From Streptomyces beihaiensis (GTDB lineage Bacteria > Actinomycetota > Actinomycetes > Streptomycetales > Streptomycetaceae), in NCBI RefSeq assembly GCF_026274175.1, contig NZ_JAPHNL010000308.1, forward strand, positions 1 to 32,531: DNA of 32,531 bases, in the 5' to 3' direction. A model generated the notes under the pieces. That model was given only the letters and a program-made list of their open reading frames with translations. It had not been told where the DNA came from and ran no database searches. How positions within the stretch are numbered: position 1 is the stretch's first letter; every line of letters begins with the position of its first letter. Below are positions 16,801 to 26,222 of the stretch, in pieces. The position numbers were made by a program, and so were the translations under genes.

Positions 16801-18777
16801 GTCCGCGCCCAGCTCTTCGCCATGGGTGGCGGCCTTGGGCATGCGCAGGCCGAAGTCGTAGATCCACGCGGTCGTCCGGTCGCTGCAGCGCAGCTCGTAC
16901 GGGCGCTCGTCGGTCACCTCGACGCCGAGCTTCTGCAGCACCGGCAGGACGGCCGAGAGGGAGACCGGGGGGCCGACGCGGTAGATCTTGAAGCGGCGCT
17001 CGTCGGCGGCCGCGCCCACCGGCTCGTACAGGGAGAGCGCGAAGTCCTGCCCCTCCTTGCCCTTGCCGAGCTGCTCAAGATGGACTAGGTCGGCGACGGC
17101 GGCGCGCGGCGTGTGGTCGGCCTTGTAGCCCTCGGGGAACGCCTGGTTGTAGCGGCGCAGCAGTTCCGCGGCGCGCTCCTCGCCGAGCTCGGCGTTGAGT
17201 GCCTCGCCGAAGCCGTCGGCCCAGGAGCGGGCGGCCTCCACCAGGCGGGCCTCGATGCGGTCCTTGTCGGCGTCGGACAGTTCCGGCAGCTCGGTGCCCT
17301 GCGGGACGCGGACGACGAAGTGCAGCCGGGACAGGATCGACTCGGTGTTCCAGGCGGTGAAGTCGACGCTGGTGCCGCCGAGCTCCTCCTTGAGGATGTC
17401 GATGATCCGAAGGCGCACACCGGTGGTGTAGCGGTCGCGCGGCAGGTAGACGAGGGCCGAGTAGTAGCGTCCGTACTCGTCCTGGCGCAGGTAGAGCCGC
17501 AGTCGGCGGCGCTCTTGCAGGTAGAGCACCGAGGTGACGATGGAGCGCAGTTCGTCGGCGGGCGTCTGGAACAGCTCGTCGCGCGGGTAGGTCTCCAGGA
17601 TCTGCAGCAGGTCGCGCCCGTCGTGGCTGCTGGGCGCGAAGCCCGCGCCCTCCAGCACCTCGGCGACCTTGCGGCGGATGACGGGCACACGGCGCACGGA
17701 CTCGGTGTACGCGGCGGAGGAGAAGAGCCCGAGGAAGCGGCGCTCGCCCACCACGTTCCCGTCCGCGTCGAACTTCTTGACGCCGACGTAGTCGAGGTAG
17801 CTGGGCCGGTGCACGGTGGCGCGGCTGTTCGCCTTGGTCAGTACGAGCAGGCGGTGCTCGCGGGCCTTGGCGCGGGCGTCGGCGGGCAGCCGGTTGAAGG
17901 ACGGCGAGACGGGGTGGTGGTCCTCGCCCTCGTGCTGCGGGTCGGAGCGCAGGATGCCGAGACCTGTTCCGGCGACGGCGGAGAGCGAGTCACCGTCGAC
18001 GAGGTCGTACTCGCGGTAGCCGAGGAACGTGAAGTGGTCGGCGGAGAGCCAGCGCAGCAGCTCACGGGCCTCTTCGATTTCCTGCTCGCTCAGGTCGGCG
18101 GCGGTCGGCTCGTTCGGCAGCTCGTCGGCGATGCGCAGCGCGGCCTCGCGCATCTTCTCCCAGTCCTCGACGGCCTCCCGCACGTCGGACAGGACGCGCA
18201 GCAGATCGGCGGTCATCTGCTTGAGGTCAAAGCGGTCGGTCTCGCGGTCGGTCTCCACGTGGATCCACGACTCGGTGAGCACGTCGTGGCCCTTGGCGAG
18301 GGCGCCGTCCGGCAGCACTTCGAGGAGCTTGCCGGTGACGTCGCGGCGGACCCTGACCTGCGGGTGGATGACGACGTGGATGCCGCGGCCCTGGCGGGAC
18401 AGCTCGTTGGTCACCGAGTCCACGAGGAACGGCATGTCATCGGTGACGACCTCGACGACGGAGTGGCTGCACGTCCAGCCGTTCTCCTCGACGGTCGGCG
18501 TGTGCACCTTGACGTTCGCGGTGCCCTGCGGACGGTTCTCGGCCAGTCGGTAGTGCGAGTAGGCGGCGCCGAAGATGTCGACCGGGTCGCGGTCGGCGAA
18601 GTCCTCCGGCGCGGTGTGCAGGTAGTAGTGCTGGAGGAACGCGAGCACGGAGTCCTGGTCGGGTGTGCCCTCGCCCGATGCCCCGGTCGGAAGGTACCCC
18701 CCGACCGGGCTGTTCTCAGCTACCCGGGCGGCCCGCGCGAGCAGCTCGGTCTTGGCTTCGTCCAGCTTGGTCTGCAT
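13843..18777 (-). CDS. gdh: NAD-specific glutamate dehydrogenase, giant (L_180-type) class
   Basis: A 1,644-residue catabolic NAD-dependent glutamate dehydrogenase that oxidises glutamate to 2-oxoglutarate and ammonia. Its size matches the ~180 kDa class first characterised in Streptomyces clavuligerus. The N-terminal ~700 residues contain ACT-like regulatory segments (for example DMPFLVDSVTNELSRQG). The catalytic domain includes GGLRWSDRREDFRTE (~842), LVKAQMVKNTVIVPVGAKGGF (~860), VGVGDMSGDVFGNGML, FIDPNPD and GGNLGATQLGR (~1171), which hold the substrate Lys and the nucleotide fold. The ATG at 18777 is chosen over one 16 codons upstream because AGAGGAC and AGGAG precede it and the upstream extension is basic and unlike the family. 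It appears intact, with no frameshift. A hairpin lies directly downstream. Confidence 0.95.
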   Translation of the reverse strand: MQTKLDEAKTELLARAARVAENSPVGGYLPTGASGEGTPDQDSVLAFLQHYYLHTAPEDFADRDPVDIFGAAYSHYRLAENRPQGTANVKVHTPTVEENGWTCSHSVVEVVTDDMPFLVDSVTNELSRQGRGIHVVIHPQVRVRRDVTGKLLEVLPDGALAKGHDVLTESWIHVETDRETDRFDLKQMTADLLRVLSDVREAVEDWEKMREAALRIADELPNEPTAADLSEQEIEEARELLRWLSADHFTFLGYREYDLVDGDSLSAVAGTGLGILRSDPQHEGEDHHPVSPSFNRLPADARAKAREHRLLVLTKANSRATVHRPSYLDYVGVKKFDADGNVVGERRFLGLFSSAAYTESVRRVPVIRRKVAEVLEGAGFAPSSHDGRDLLQILETYPRDELFQTPADELRSIVTSVLYLQERRRLRLYLRQDEYGRYYSALVYLPRDRYTTGVRLRIIDILKEELGGTSVDFTAWNTESILSRLHFVVRVPQGTELPELSDADKDRIEARLVEAARSWADGFGEALNAELGEERAAELLRRYNQAFPEGYKADHTPRAAVADLVHLEQLGKGKEGQDFALSLYEPVGAAADERRFKIYRVGPPVSLSAVLPVLQKLGVEVTDERPYELRCSDRTTAWIYDFGLRMPKAATHGEELGADGRERFQEAFSAAWTGAAENDGFSSLVLRAGLNWRQAMVLRAYAKYLRQAGATFSQDYMEDTLRNNVHTTRLLVSLFEARLSPDRQRAGTEIVDGLIEELDGALDQVASLDEDRILRSFLTVIKATLRTNYFQRTESGEPHSYVSMKLDPQAIPELPEPRPAYEIWVYSPRVEGVHLRFGKVARGGLRWSDRREDFRTEILGLVKAQMVKNTVIVPVGAKGGFVAKQLPDPSVDRDAWLAEGIASYKTFISALLDITDNLVAGEVVPPADVVRHDGDDTYLVVAADKGTATFSDIANEVAGSYDFWLGDAFASGGSAGYDHKAMGITARGAWESVKRHFRELGVDTQTEDFTVVGVGDMSGDVFGNGMLLSEHIRLVAAFDHRHIFIDPNPDAATSYAERRRMFELPRSSWADYNKELISSGGGVFSRSAKAIPLNAHIREALGIESGQAKMTPAELMKTILQAPVDLLWNGGIGTYVKSSVESNADVGDKANDAIRVDGKDVRAKVIGEGGNLGATQLGRIEFARSGGKVNTDAIDNSAGVNTSDVEVNIKILLNGLVADGDMTVKQRNKLLAAMTDEVGRLVLRNNYAQNVALANSLAQAPSLLHAHQRFMRRLGKQGHLDRSLEFLPTDRQIRELLNSGRGMTQPELAVLLAYTKITASEELIKTDLPDDPYLRRLLHAYFPHALRDKYADAIDAHALHREIITTVLVNDTVNTGGCTFLHRMREETGASLEEIVRAQMAAREIFGLGDVWDAVEALDNTVADDVQTRIRLHSRRLVERGTRWLLNNRPQPLQLADTVAFFKDGVAEVWSALSKMLKGADAEWYQSIFDELTVAGVPEELAQQVAGFSSVFPALDIVAISDRTGKDALSVAEVYYDLADRLSISQLMDRIIELPRADRWQSMARVSIREDLYAAHAALTADVLAAGNGTSTPEQRFKAWEEKNAAILSRARTTLDEIQGSDAFDLANLSVAMRTMRTLLRTHS

Positions 18778-19266
18778 TGTCCTCTGGCTCCTGTCGCGCG
18801 CCGTTGCGTGACGTAGACGTGGCATGGGTGGATCGCTCGACGTAACGCCGCGACGCGGGGTCTCCGGTCTGCGTCGACGTTATGCCGGAATGAGAGAAGA
18901 GCGGACGGAAATACTGCTTTTTCACCATGTTGTCTGTGGCGACCGTGTCGACCGTCCGCGGGAAACGATCAGCGGTCGAGCGCCGGGTCCGGCCGTCGTG
19001 ACGGGCCGTGTGTCCCCGGCGCGGGCAGGGGGCGACGATGCCCCCGCGACATATCGCGCTGATCACGGGACAAGGCTATCGCTCCCGGCGGTCACCGTTC
19101 TTGTGCCAGTTGCCACAAAACCAGCCATGGGACTGTGACATCTGTATGAGTGTGCGCGCGGCCCTCTTGCGGCTATGCCGCATCGGGTCCACGTTCGAAC
19201 CAGGGGTTCTCGTCCGTACGCGGACGTGATCGACCGCCTCACCGCGAGAAAGGGAGCTTGAGGACG
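18778..19266. other. 489-bp divergent intergenic region, gdh / DJ-1 gene
   Basis: I see no protein-coding gene with good support here. It should hold promoters for gdh (minus) and the DJ-1 gene (plus). Two structures stand out. A 14-bp direct repeat tcgacgtaacgccg / tcgacgttatgccg (18837-18850 and 18874-18887, two mismatches, 37 bp apart) lies 60-110 bp upstream of gdh. An imperfect palindrome ttgtgccagttgccacaa (19101-19118) lies ~150 bp upstream of the DJ-1 gene. The stretch 18905-18935 is AT-rich for this genome (aaatactgctttttcacc), consistent with promoter DNA. No box could be assigned with confidence. Confidence 0.5.
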
Positions 19267-19857
19267 ATGGCACCGACGACGGCACCGAGTGCGGCACCAA
19301 GCATCCTGATCGTGACCGGCGACGCGGCGGAGTCGCTAGAGGTCCTCTACCCGTACCAGCGGTTGCGCGAGGAGGGCTACGAGGTCGACATCGCGGCCCC
19401 CACCCGCAAGCGGCTGCGGTTCGTCGTACACGACTTCGAACCGGGCTACGACACCTACACCGAGAAACCCGGCTACACGTGGCCCGCCGATCTCGCCTTC
19501 TCCGAAGTCGACCCCGGCCGGTACGCCGCTCTGGTGATCCCCGGGGGCCGCGCTCCCGAGTATCTGCGCGGCGACGGTGAACTCCGCAAGATCGTGAAGA
19601 CCTTCTTCGACACGGACAAGCCCGTCGCCCAGATCTGCCACGGCCCGCTGCTGACGGCCTCGGTCGACGCGCTGCGCGGCAGGCGCGTCACGGCGTACCC
19701 GGCGCTCGAACCGGACATGGTGGCCGCCGGCGCCGACTTCCAGGACGCGGAGGCGGTGGTCGACTCCGCCCTGGTCTCCGCCCGCGCCTGGCCGGACCAC
19801 TCGGCCTGGATGCGCGCGTTCCTGGCGGTGTTGCGCGCGAAGGCGCCGGTGGCCTGA
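19267..19857 (+). CDS. DJ-1/PfpI family protein (class I glutamine amidotransferase-like)
   Basis: A 196-residue protein of the DJ-1/ThiJ/PfpI superfamily. The nucleophile elbow AQICHGPLLTAS places the catalytic Cys at 124, followed by His125. The preceding strand YAALVIPGGRAPEYLRGD is the family hallmark, and Glu25 in the N-terminal segment is positioned like the residue that tunes the Cys. Members act as glyoxalases/deglycases, chaperones or proteases; which applies cannot be read from sequence. The ATG at 19267 follows AAAGGGAG. It is a single-gene unit with its own terminator downstream and converges on the HAD gene. Confidence 0.9.
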   Translation: MAPTTAPSAAPSILIVTGDAAESLEVLYPYQRLREEGYEVDIAAPTRKRLRFVVHDFEPGYDTYTEKPGYTWPADLAFSEVDPGRYAALVIPGGRAPEYLRGDGELRKIVKTFFDTDKPVAQICHGPLLTASVDALRGRRVTAYPALEPDMVAAGADFQDAEAVVDSALVSARAWPDHSAWMRAFLAVLRAKAPVA

Positions 19858-19992
19858 GCGCTCCGCGCACCGCCGGCCCCCGTGTCGCGCACTGCCCGAA
19901 GTCGCATCATGTCTCGTCCCCCGTCACATCGCGTCTGTCGCTTCAGCTCTCGCATCACAGAGTACGCGGGTGGAGACAGAGCGTGACCGAGC

Positions 19993-20032
19993 CTGTGGAG
20001 AAACGTTCCTCCGGCCCGTTTTCCACAGTTTT
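19993..20032 (+). terminator. intrinsic terminator after the DJ-1 gene
   Basis: A 12-bp stem pairs ctgtggagaaacg (19993-20005, one bulged G) with cgttttccacag (20017-20028). It has an 11-nt loop and is followed directly by ttttcctc. It is one of the few classical stem plus U-tract terminators in this GC-rich window. Confidence 0.75.
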
Positions 20033-20077
20033 CCTCGGCATTCACCTACGGAGCGAAGCGGGCGCCGCCGACGCCGG

Positions 20078-20737
20078 TCACATCGCGGCGGCGATCCGTA
20101 CCGCCTCGCCGAGCGTGTCCACGACCGGTGCGCCCGCGCCCTCCAGGCTGGCTCGGCTGTGTGAGCCGCCGGTGTACAGGACGGCTCGCGCGCCCGCGTG
20201 GCGCGCGGCCACCGCGTCGTCCGCCGCGTCACCGATGACGACGGTCCGCTCGGGCGCCACCCCGTCGAGCGCCGCGAGGTGACGCACCATGTGCTCGGCC
20301 TTGCTGCCCCCGGACGGGCCGGTGCGCCCGTCGACCCGTACGAACCGCTCGGCGATCCCGAACCGGCGCACCATCGGCACGAGCCCGTCGTGCTCGTACA
20401 TGCTCAGGATCGACTGGCTGCCGCCCGCCTCCTGCCAGTCGGCGAGCAGCGGCTCCACTCCGTCGGCGAGCGCACACGCAGCGGCATGTCGCGCGTAGTA
20501 CCGGTGGAAGAGGCCGTCCATCCGCTCCCATTCGGCGTCGGTGGGCAGCCGCCCCATCAGCCGCTCGTAGAACTTGGGGACCGGCACGCAGTACAGCTCC
20601 CGGTACCGCTCCAGCGTGATCGGTTCGAGGCCGACCTCGGCGAACGCGGCGTTGGTGGCACGGATGATCGCGTCGTTGTCGTGGAAGAGCGTCCCGTTCC
20701 AGTCCCAGACGATGTGCGCGGCTATGTGCTTCCCCAT
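20078..20737 (-). CDS. HAD superfamily hydrolase (PGP-like) with DxN motif I
   Basis: A 219-residue haloacid-dehalogenase-type hydrolase. Motif I is VWDWNGTLFHD, with nucleophile Asp12 but Asn14 where most phosphatases have the general-acid Asp. Motif II is probably the Ser of SILSMYEHDG, the motif III basic residue is in GGSKAEHM, and motif IV is VVIGDAADDAVAA. A helical cap lies between ~20 and ~90. It resembles phosphoglycolate phosphatase-like members and would act on a small phosphate ester in the cytoplasm; the substrate is unknown. The ATG at 20737 starts the fold. It is 61 bp downstream of the DUF6912-like gene on the same strand, so co-transcription is likely. Confidence 0.87.
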   Translation of the reverse strand: MGKHIAAHIVWDWNGTLFHDNDAIIRATNAAFAEVGLEPITLERYRELYCVPVPKFYERLMGRLPTDAEWERMDGLFHRYYARHAAACALADGVEPLLADWQEAGGSQSILSMYEHDGLVPMVRRFGIAERFVRVDGRTGPSGGSKAEHMVRHLAALDGVAPERTVVIGDAADDAVAARHAGARAVLYTGGSHSRASLEGAGAPVVDTLGEAVRIAAAM

Positions 20738-20798
20738 GACCAGCAACGTACCCGCCCGCACCGACAGCGCGGCAACCCGACCACGCCCCCGGACGGCG

Positions 20799-21317
20799 TC
20801 AGCGGTCGAGCCCGCCCACGAGATTCGGGATCTCCTGCGTGGCGAACCAGAGCAGTTCGTGATCCTCGGCCCCGTCGACGATGAACTGCGCGTCGTCGTC
20901 CCCGTGGTCCGCGGCGCCGAGCGCGTCGGCGGCGGCCGTGACGTCGGCATCGGCGTCGTCCGCGTCCACGTGCACCGCCGCGGCCTTGGCCAGCCGCACC
21001 GCCTCACGCACCGACACCTCGCCGAGCGCCGCGGGGTCGAGCCCGCGGTCGGGGTCCGCGACGGCCTGCCGGTCGGGCACGTCCACGGCGACCACCACCC
21101 GGCGCCGCGGGGCGTCCGGCTCCCCGGCCAGCATGCGCAGCGAGGCGAGCGCGGCCCGGTTCAGCGCCGCGTACTCCAGCTCCTCGATGTCGTCGGAGAG
21201 GTACCACTCACGCAGCGCGGGCGTCACGGCGAACGCGGTCAGCGGCGCCGGGCCCAGTTCGCCCGACTTGTACGCCTCTGCGAGTCGAGGCAGGGACAGA
21301 GGTACGTACACACGCAT
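20799..21317 (-). CDS. DUF6912-like conserved actinobacterial protein
   Basis: A 172-residue protein beginning MRVYVPLSLPRLAEAYKSGE, a start conserved in Streptomyces proteins annotated (from memory) as DUF6912. It continues with VTPALREWYLSDDIEELEYAALNRAALASLRML, then an acidic Asp/Ala-rich stretch (HVDADDADADV), and ends near FATQEIPNLVG. It has no signal peptide or membrane span, and the function is unknown. The ATG at 21317 is clear from homology, although the ribosome binding site is weak. It is upstream of and probably co-transcribed with the HAD hydrolase gene. Confidence 0.85.
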   Translation of the reverse strand: MRVYVPLSLPRLAEAYKSGELGPAPLTAFAVTPALREWYLSDDIEELEYAALNRAALASLRMLAGEPDAPRRRVVVAVDVPDRQAVADPDRGLDPAALGEVSVREAVRLAKAAAVHVDADDADADVTAAADALGAADHGDDDAQFIVDGAEDHELLWFATQEIPNLVGGLDR

Positions 21318-21606
21318 GACCGGCCGCTTTCGTAGTCGAGGGCCTTCAGGATACGTGTGGCGTCCCCCTTCGGACCGCCGCCCGCACCCGCTCCCGGCGT
21401 CAGCCGCCGTCCGCCGCTTCACCCGGCCCCGCCCTTGTCCCGCCTGAGCCGACCTCCGCCCGGTCACCCGGATAAGTGAATCCTCCCGCCCCTCCCGGCG
21501 CCGCTGCGGGTTCTTGCGACCCGCCTTCCGCCCCCGTACAAGATTCCCCAGAAGTTACCGACTGGTATTCGACGGTACGGCCACCAGACACCGAACGGGG
21601 AGAACC

Positions 21607-22200
21607 ATGACGTCCACGGACGAGAAGACGAACCGGGGAACCGGCGCGGAGGCGGACCGGGGAACCGGCGCGGAAGCGGACCGGCTGACGGGCGGGGCAC
21701 CGGTTCTGCGCAAGGTCATGGGCACGCCCCGGCGGCGGCGCCCCGACCGGCCGCCGGGCCGCCGCGACCCGCGCGGTCCGGGAGGTCCGGGAGGTCCGGG
21801 AGGTCCGGGAGGCCGGTCGGGCCAGAAGGCGCCGCGCGTGCCGCCCCGCAGGCCGCCGACGCCCCAGGAACAGTTCACCCAGCGGCTGCTCCTGATGCTC
21901 AGCGGCCGCCGCCCGGTCCACTGGGCCTCCCGGCACTTCGCCGGCTATCTCTACGACCACCTGGTGCGGCTCGCGGAGTCGCGCCCGCTGGGCCGCCCCG
22001 GCGGCCGCGACCCCGTCGTCCTGGGCATCGGCCACTACGAGCCCGCGCCCGGCGTCTTGGAGGTCTTCGCCCGGGTCGGAACCGGTCACAGGCTCCACGC
22101 CCTGGCCTTCCGCCTCCACCGCCGCGCGGACAACCGCTGGCTGTGCACGGCCCTGGAAACGGCCACGGTCCGCGCCCGGGGCCCGGAAGACGACGACTGA
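21607..22200 (+). CDS. Rv3235 family protein
   Basis: A 197-residue protein with a disordered N-terminal half and a compact C-terminal domain (~residues 90-190: QEQFTQRLLLMLSGRRPVHWAS, GYLYDHLVRLA, VLEVFARVGTGHRLHALAFRL, WLCTALET). That domain matches the small domain encoded beside secA across Actinobacteria (Rv3235 in Mycobacterium tuberculosis). No biochemical role is established to my knowledge. The N-terminus holds two in-frame repeats: RGTGAEAD twice (24-bp unit) and a GGP run (9-bp unit, ~21778-21810). The ATG at 21607 follows GGGGAG. A possible promoter is TTGCGA (21514-21519), 17 bp, TACAAG (21537-21542). The stop lies inside the first unit of the 19-bp array. Confidence 0.85.
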   Translation: MTSTDEKTNRGTGAEADRGTGAEADRLTGGAPVLRKVMGTPRRRRPDRPPGRRDPRGPGGPGGPGGPGGRSGQKAPRVPPRRPPTPQEQFTQRLLLMLSGRRPVHWASRHFAGYLYDHLVRLAESRPLGRPGGRDPVVLGIGHYEPAPGVLEVFARVGTGHRLHALAFRLHRRADNRWLCTALETATVRARGPEDDD

Positions 22201-22414
22201 CCGGAAGGACGTCGAGTGACCGGCAGCCGACGGCCGACCGGCAGCACGACGGCTGACCGACAGAACGACGGCCGACCGGCAGCACGACGACCGAACGGCA
22301 GCACGACGGCTGACCGACAGAACGACGACCGAACGGCAGCACGACGGCTGACCGACAGAACGACGACCGACCGGCAGCACGACGGCTGACCGACAGAACG
22401 ACGGCTGAGCCGAC
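22189..22414. repeat. 19-bp minisatellite, about 12 units, starting inside the Rv3235-family gene
   Basis: Read on the plus strand, the first unit (22189-22207) is gacgacgactgaccggaag and includes the gene's last codons and TGA. The second (22208-22226) is gacgtcgagtgaccggcag. After one 18-bp unit (22227-22244) the array continues in exact 19-bp steps at 22245, 22264, 22283, 22302, 22321, 22340, 22359, 22378 and 22397. Two subtypes mostly alternate (cacgacggctgaccgacag and aacgacgaccgacCggcag-like), giving a partial 38-bp higher-order period. Three long minus-strand open frames across it are artefacts of a stop-free repeat whose length is not a multiple of 3. Confidence 0.93.
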
Positions 22415-22432
22415 AACCGGGCCGGCAAACGG

Positions 22433-22467
22433 GGAAGGGGCTGGGCACCAGGTGCCCAGCCCCTTCC
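22433..22467. terminator. bidirectional terminator between the Rv3235-family gene and secA
   Basis: A near-complete palindrome centred on 22450 has a 17-bp stem: ggaaggggctgggcacc (22433-22449) pairs with ggtgcccagccccttcc (22451-22467), which leaves an effective 3-5 nt loop. It sits 15 bases beyond the secA stop, between convergent genes. The A/T-containing flanks (gaag, cttcct) suit termination from either side. Confidence 0.75.
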
Positions 22468-22481
22468 TCACGCGCACAAGG

Positions 22482-25307
<2,826 letters not shown>

Positions 25308-25361
25308 GGGGGTTGGTCTCCTTGCCGGTCGGGCCTGGCACGGTCGGGTTCGCTTACTACC

Positions 25362-25381
25362 ACTGGACACTGCTGAACACT
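25362..25381 (-). promoter_or_regulatory. 10-bp direct repeats in the secA upstream region
   Basis: Bases actggacact (25362-25371) and gctgaacact (25372-25381) are adjacent 10-bp repeats with two mismatches, 55-75 bp upstream of the secA GTG. Copies exactly one helical turn apart can be a protein-binding site near the promoter. No bound factor can be named. Confidence 0.3.
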
Positions 25382-25525
25382 TCTTGAGCAACGGCCATCG
25401 TAAGCGAGGACCCGCCCGCACCGGGAGGTCTGCCATGAGGTCCAACGCACGGGCCCCACGGAAAGTGCCGGTACGCCACACGAAAAGTGATGGCGACAGC
25501 CCCCGGAGCCGCGCAGAATCGGTCG

Positions 25526-26119
25526 ATGGAACCCGTGACGCTGACCACCGACCGCCTCCAGCTGAGCACCTTCGTGCCCGCCGACATCGACGAGGTGTGC
25601 GCCGCGGCCCAGGACGCCGACATCCAGCGCTGGACCACCATTCCCTCCCCGTACGCGCGCGTGGACGCCGAACACTTCATCACCCGCGTGGTCACCGACG
25701 GCTGGCGCACCGACACCGAGTACACCTTCGCCGTACGGGCCGACGGGCGTGCCCCGATCGTCGGCGCGGTCGCCCTGCACCACCCGCGCGCGGGCGCGTG
25801 GGAGATCGGATTCTGGACGACGAAGGAGTTCCGCGGCCGCGGCTACATGACGGAAGCCGTGCTGGGCCTGGCCCGCTGGGCCTTCACCACTCTGTCCTGC
25901 ACACGCCTGGAGTGGCGCGCCGAGGTGGGCAACACCGGCTCCCTCGCCGTCGCCGAGAAAGCCGGCTTCACACTCGAAGGCGTCCTGCGCGCGGGCATGC
26001 CCAACAACGGCGTCCTGCGCGACTGCTGGCTCGGCTCCCTCCTCCCTTCCGACCTGCGCCTCCCCACGCCGCTCCCCTACCTCCCGTCCCCCGGGCCGCC
26101 GCCGCGGCGGCAAGCGTGA
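25526..26119 (+). CDS. GNAT N-acetyltransferase (RimJ/RimL-like)
   Basis: A 197-residue acetyl-CoA-dependent N-acetyltransferase. The N-terminus [23 protein letters not shown] is typical of RimJ/RimL-type enzymes. The core strand [21 protein letters not shown] is followed by [20 protein letters not shown], which contains the RGxGY-type acetyl-CoA pyrophosphate loop, and by [22 protein letters not shown]. The last ~20 residues are Pro-rich and probably disordered. The substrate is unknown. The ATG at 25526 has no clear ribosome binding site, so a leaderless or very short-leader message is possible. It diverges from secA and is followed 103 bp later by the DNA glycosylase-like gene on the same strand. 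Confidence 0.88.
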   Translation: MEPVTLTTDRLQLSTFVPADIDEVCAAAQDADIQRWTTIPSPYARVDAEHFITRVVTDGWRTDTEYTFAVRADGRAPIVGAVALHHPRAGAWEIGFWTTKEFRGRGYMTEAVLGLARWAFTTLSCTRLEWRAEVGNTGSLAVAEKAGFTLEGVLRAGMPNNGVLRDCWLGSLLPSDLRLPTPLPYLPSPGPPPRRQA

Positions 26120-26222
26120 GGCCCCCCGTGCCTGACGCGGCCGGGCGGGGTCCGCTGGGGCGTGGCCCGGCAGGACCGGCGGCCGGGGCGGATTGTCAGT
26201 GGTGGCCCCTATCGTGCGGAGC

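Noticed and set aside
18777-18825. The upstream ATG (18825) as the start of the glutamate dehydrogenase.
   Set aside because: The 16 extra residues are Arg-rich and unlike the family; the ATG at 18777 has a purine-rich ribosome binding site.
19180-19205. A gttcgaacc motif like a tRNA T-loop.
   Set aside because: No T-stem, anticodon arm or acceptor pairing can be built on either strand.
19146-19229. A 27-codon open frame (MSVRAALLRLCRIG...) as leader peptide 37 nt upstream of the DJ-1 gene.
   Set aside because: It has no ribosome binding site, no attenuator hairpin and no meaningful codon run. It cannot be excluded, but it is unsupported.
19994-20027. TTCTCCACA and TTTTCCACA in inverted orientation as DnaA boxes or an origin fragment.
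   Set aside because: Each differs from the Streptomyces box TTGTCCACA, only two occur, and they form the stem of a terminator with a T-tract after the DJ-1 gene.
21400-22477. Three overlapping minus-strand frames of 120-342 residues across the second 19-bp array (CRSAVVLPVGRR-type peptides).
   Set aside because: A stop-free repeat with a length not divisible by three opens all frames. There is no homology and no ribosome binding site.
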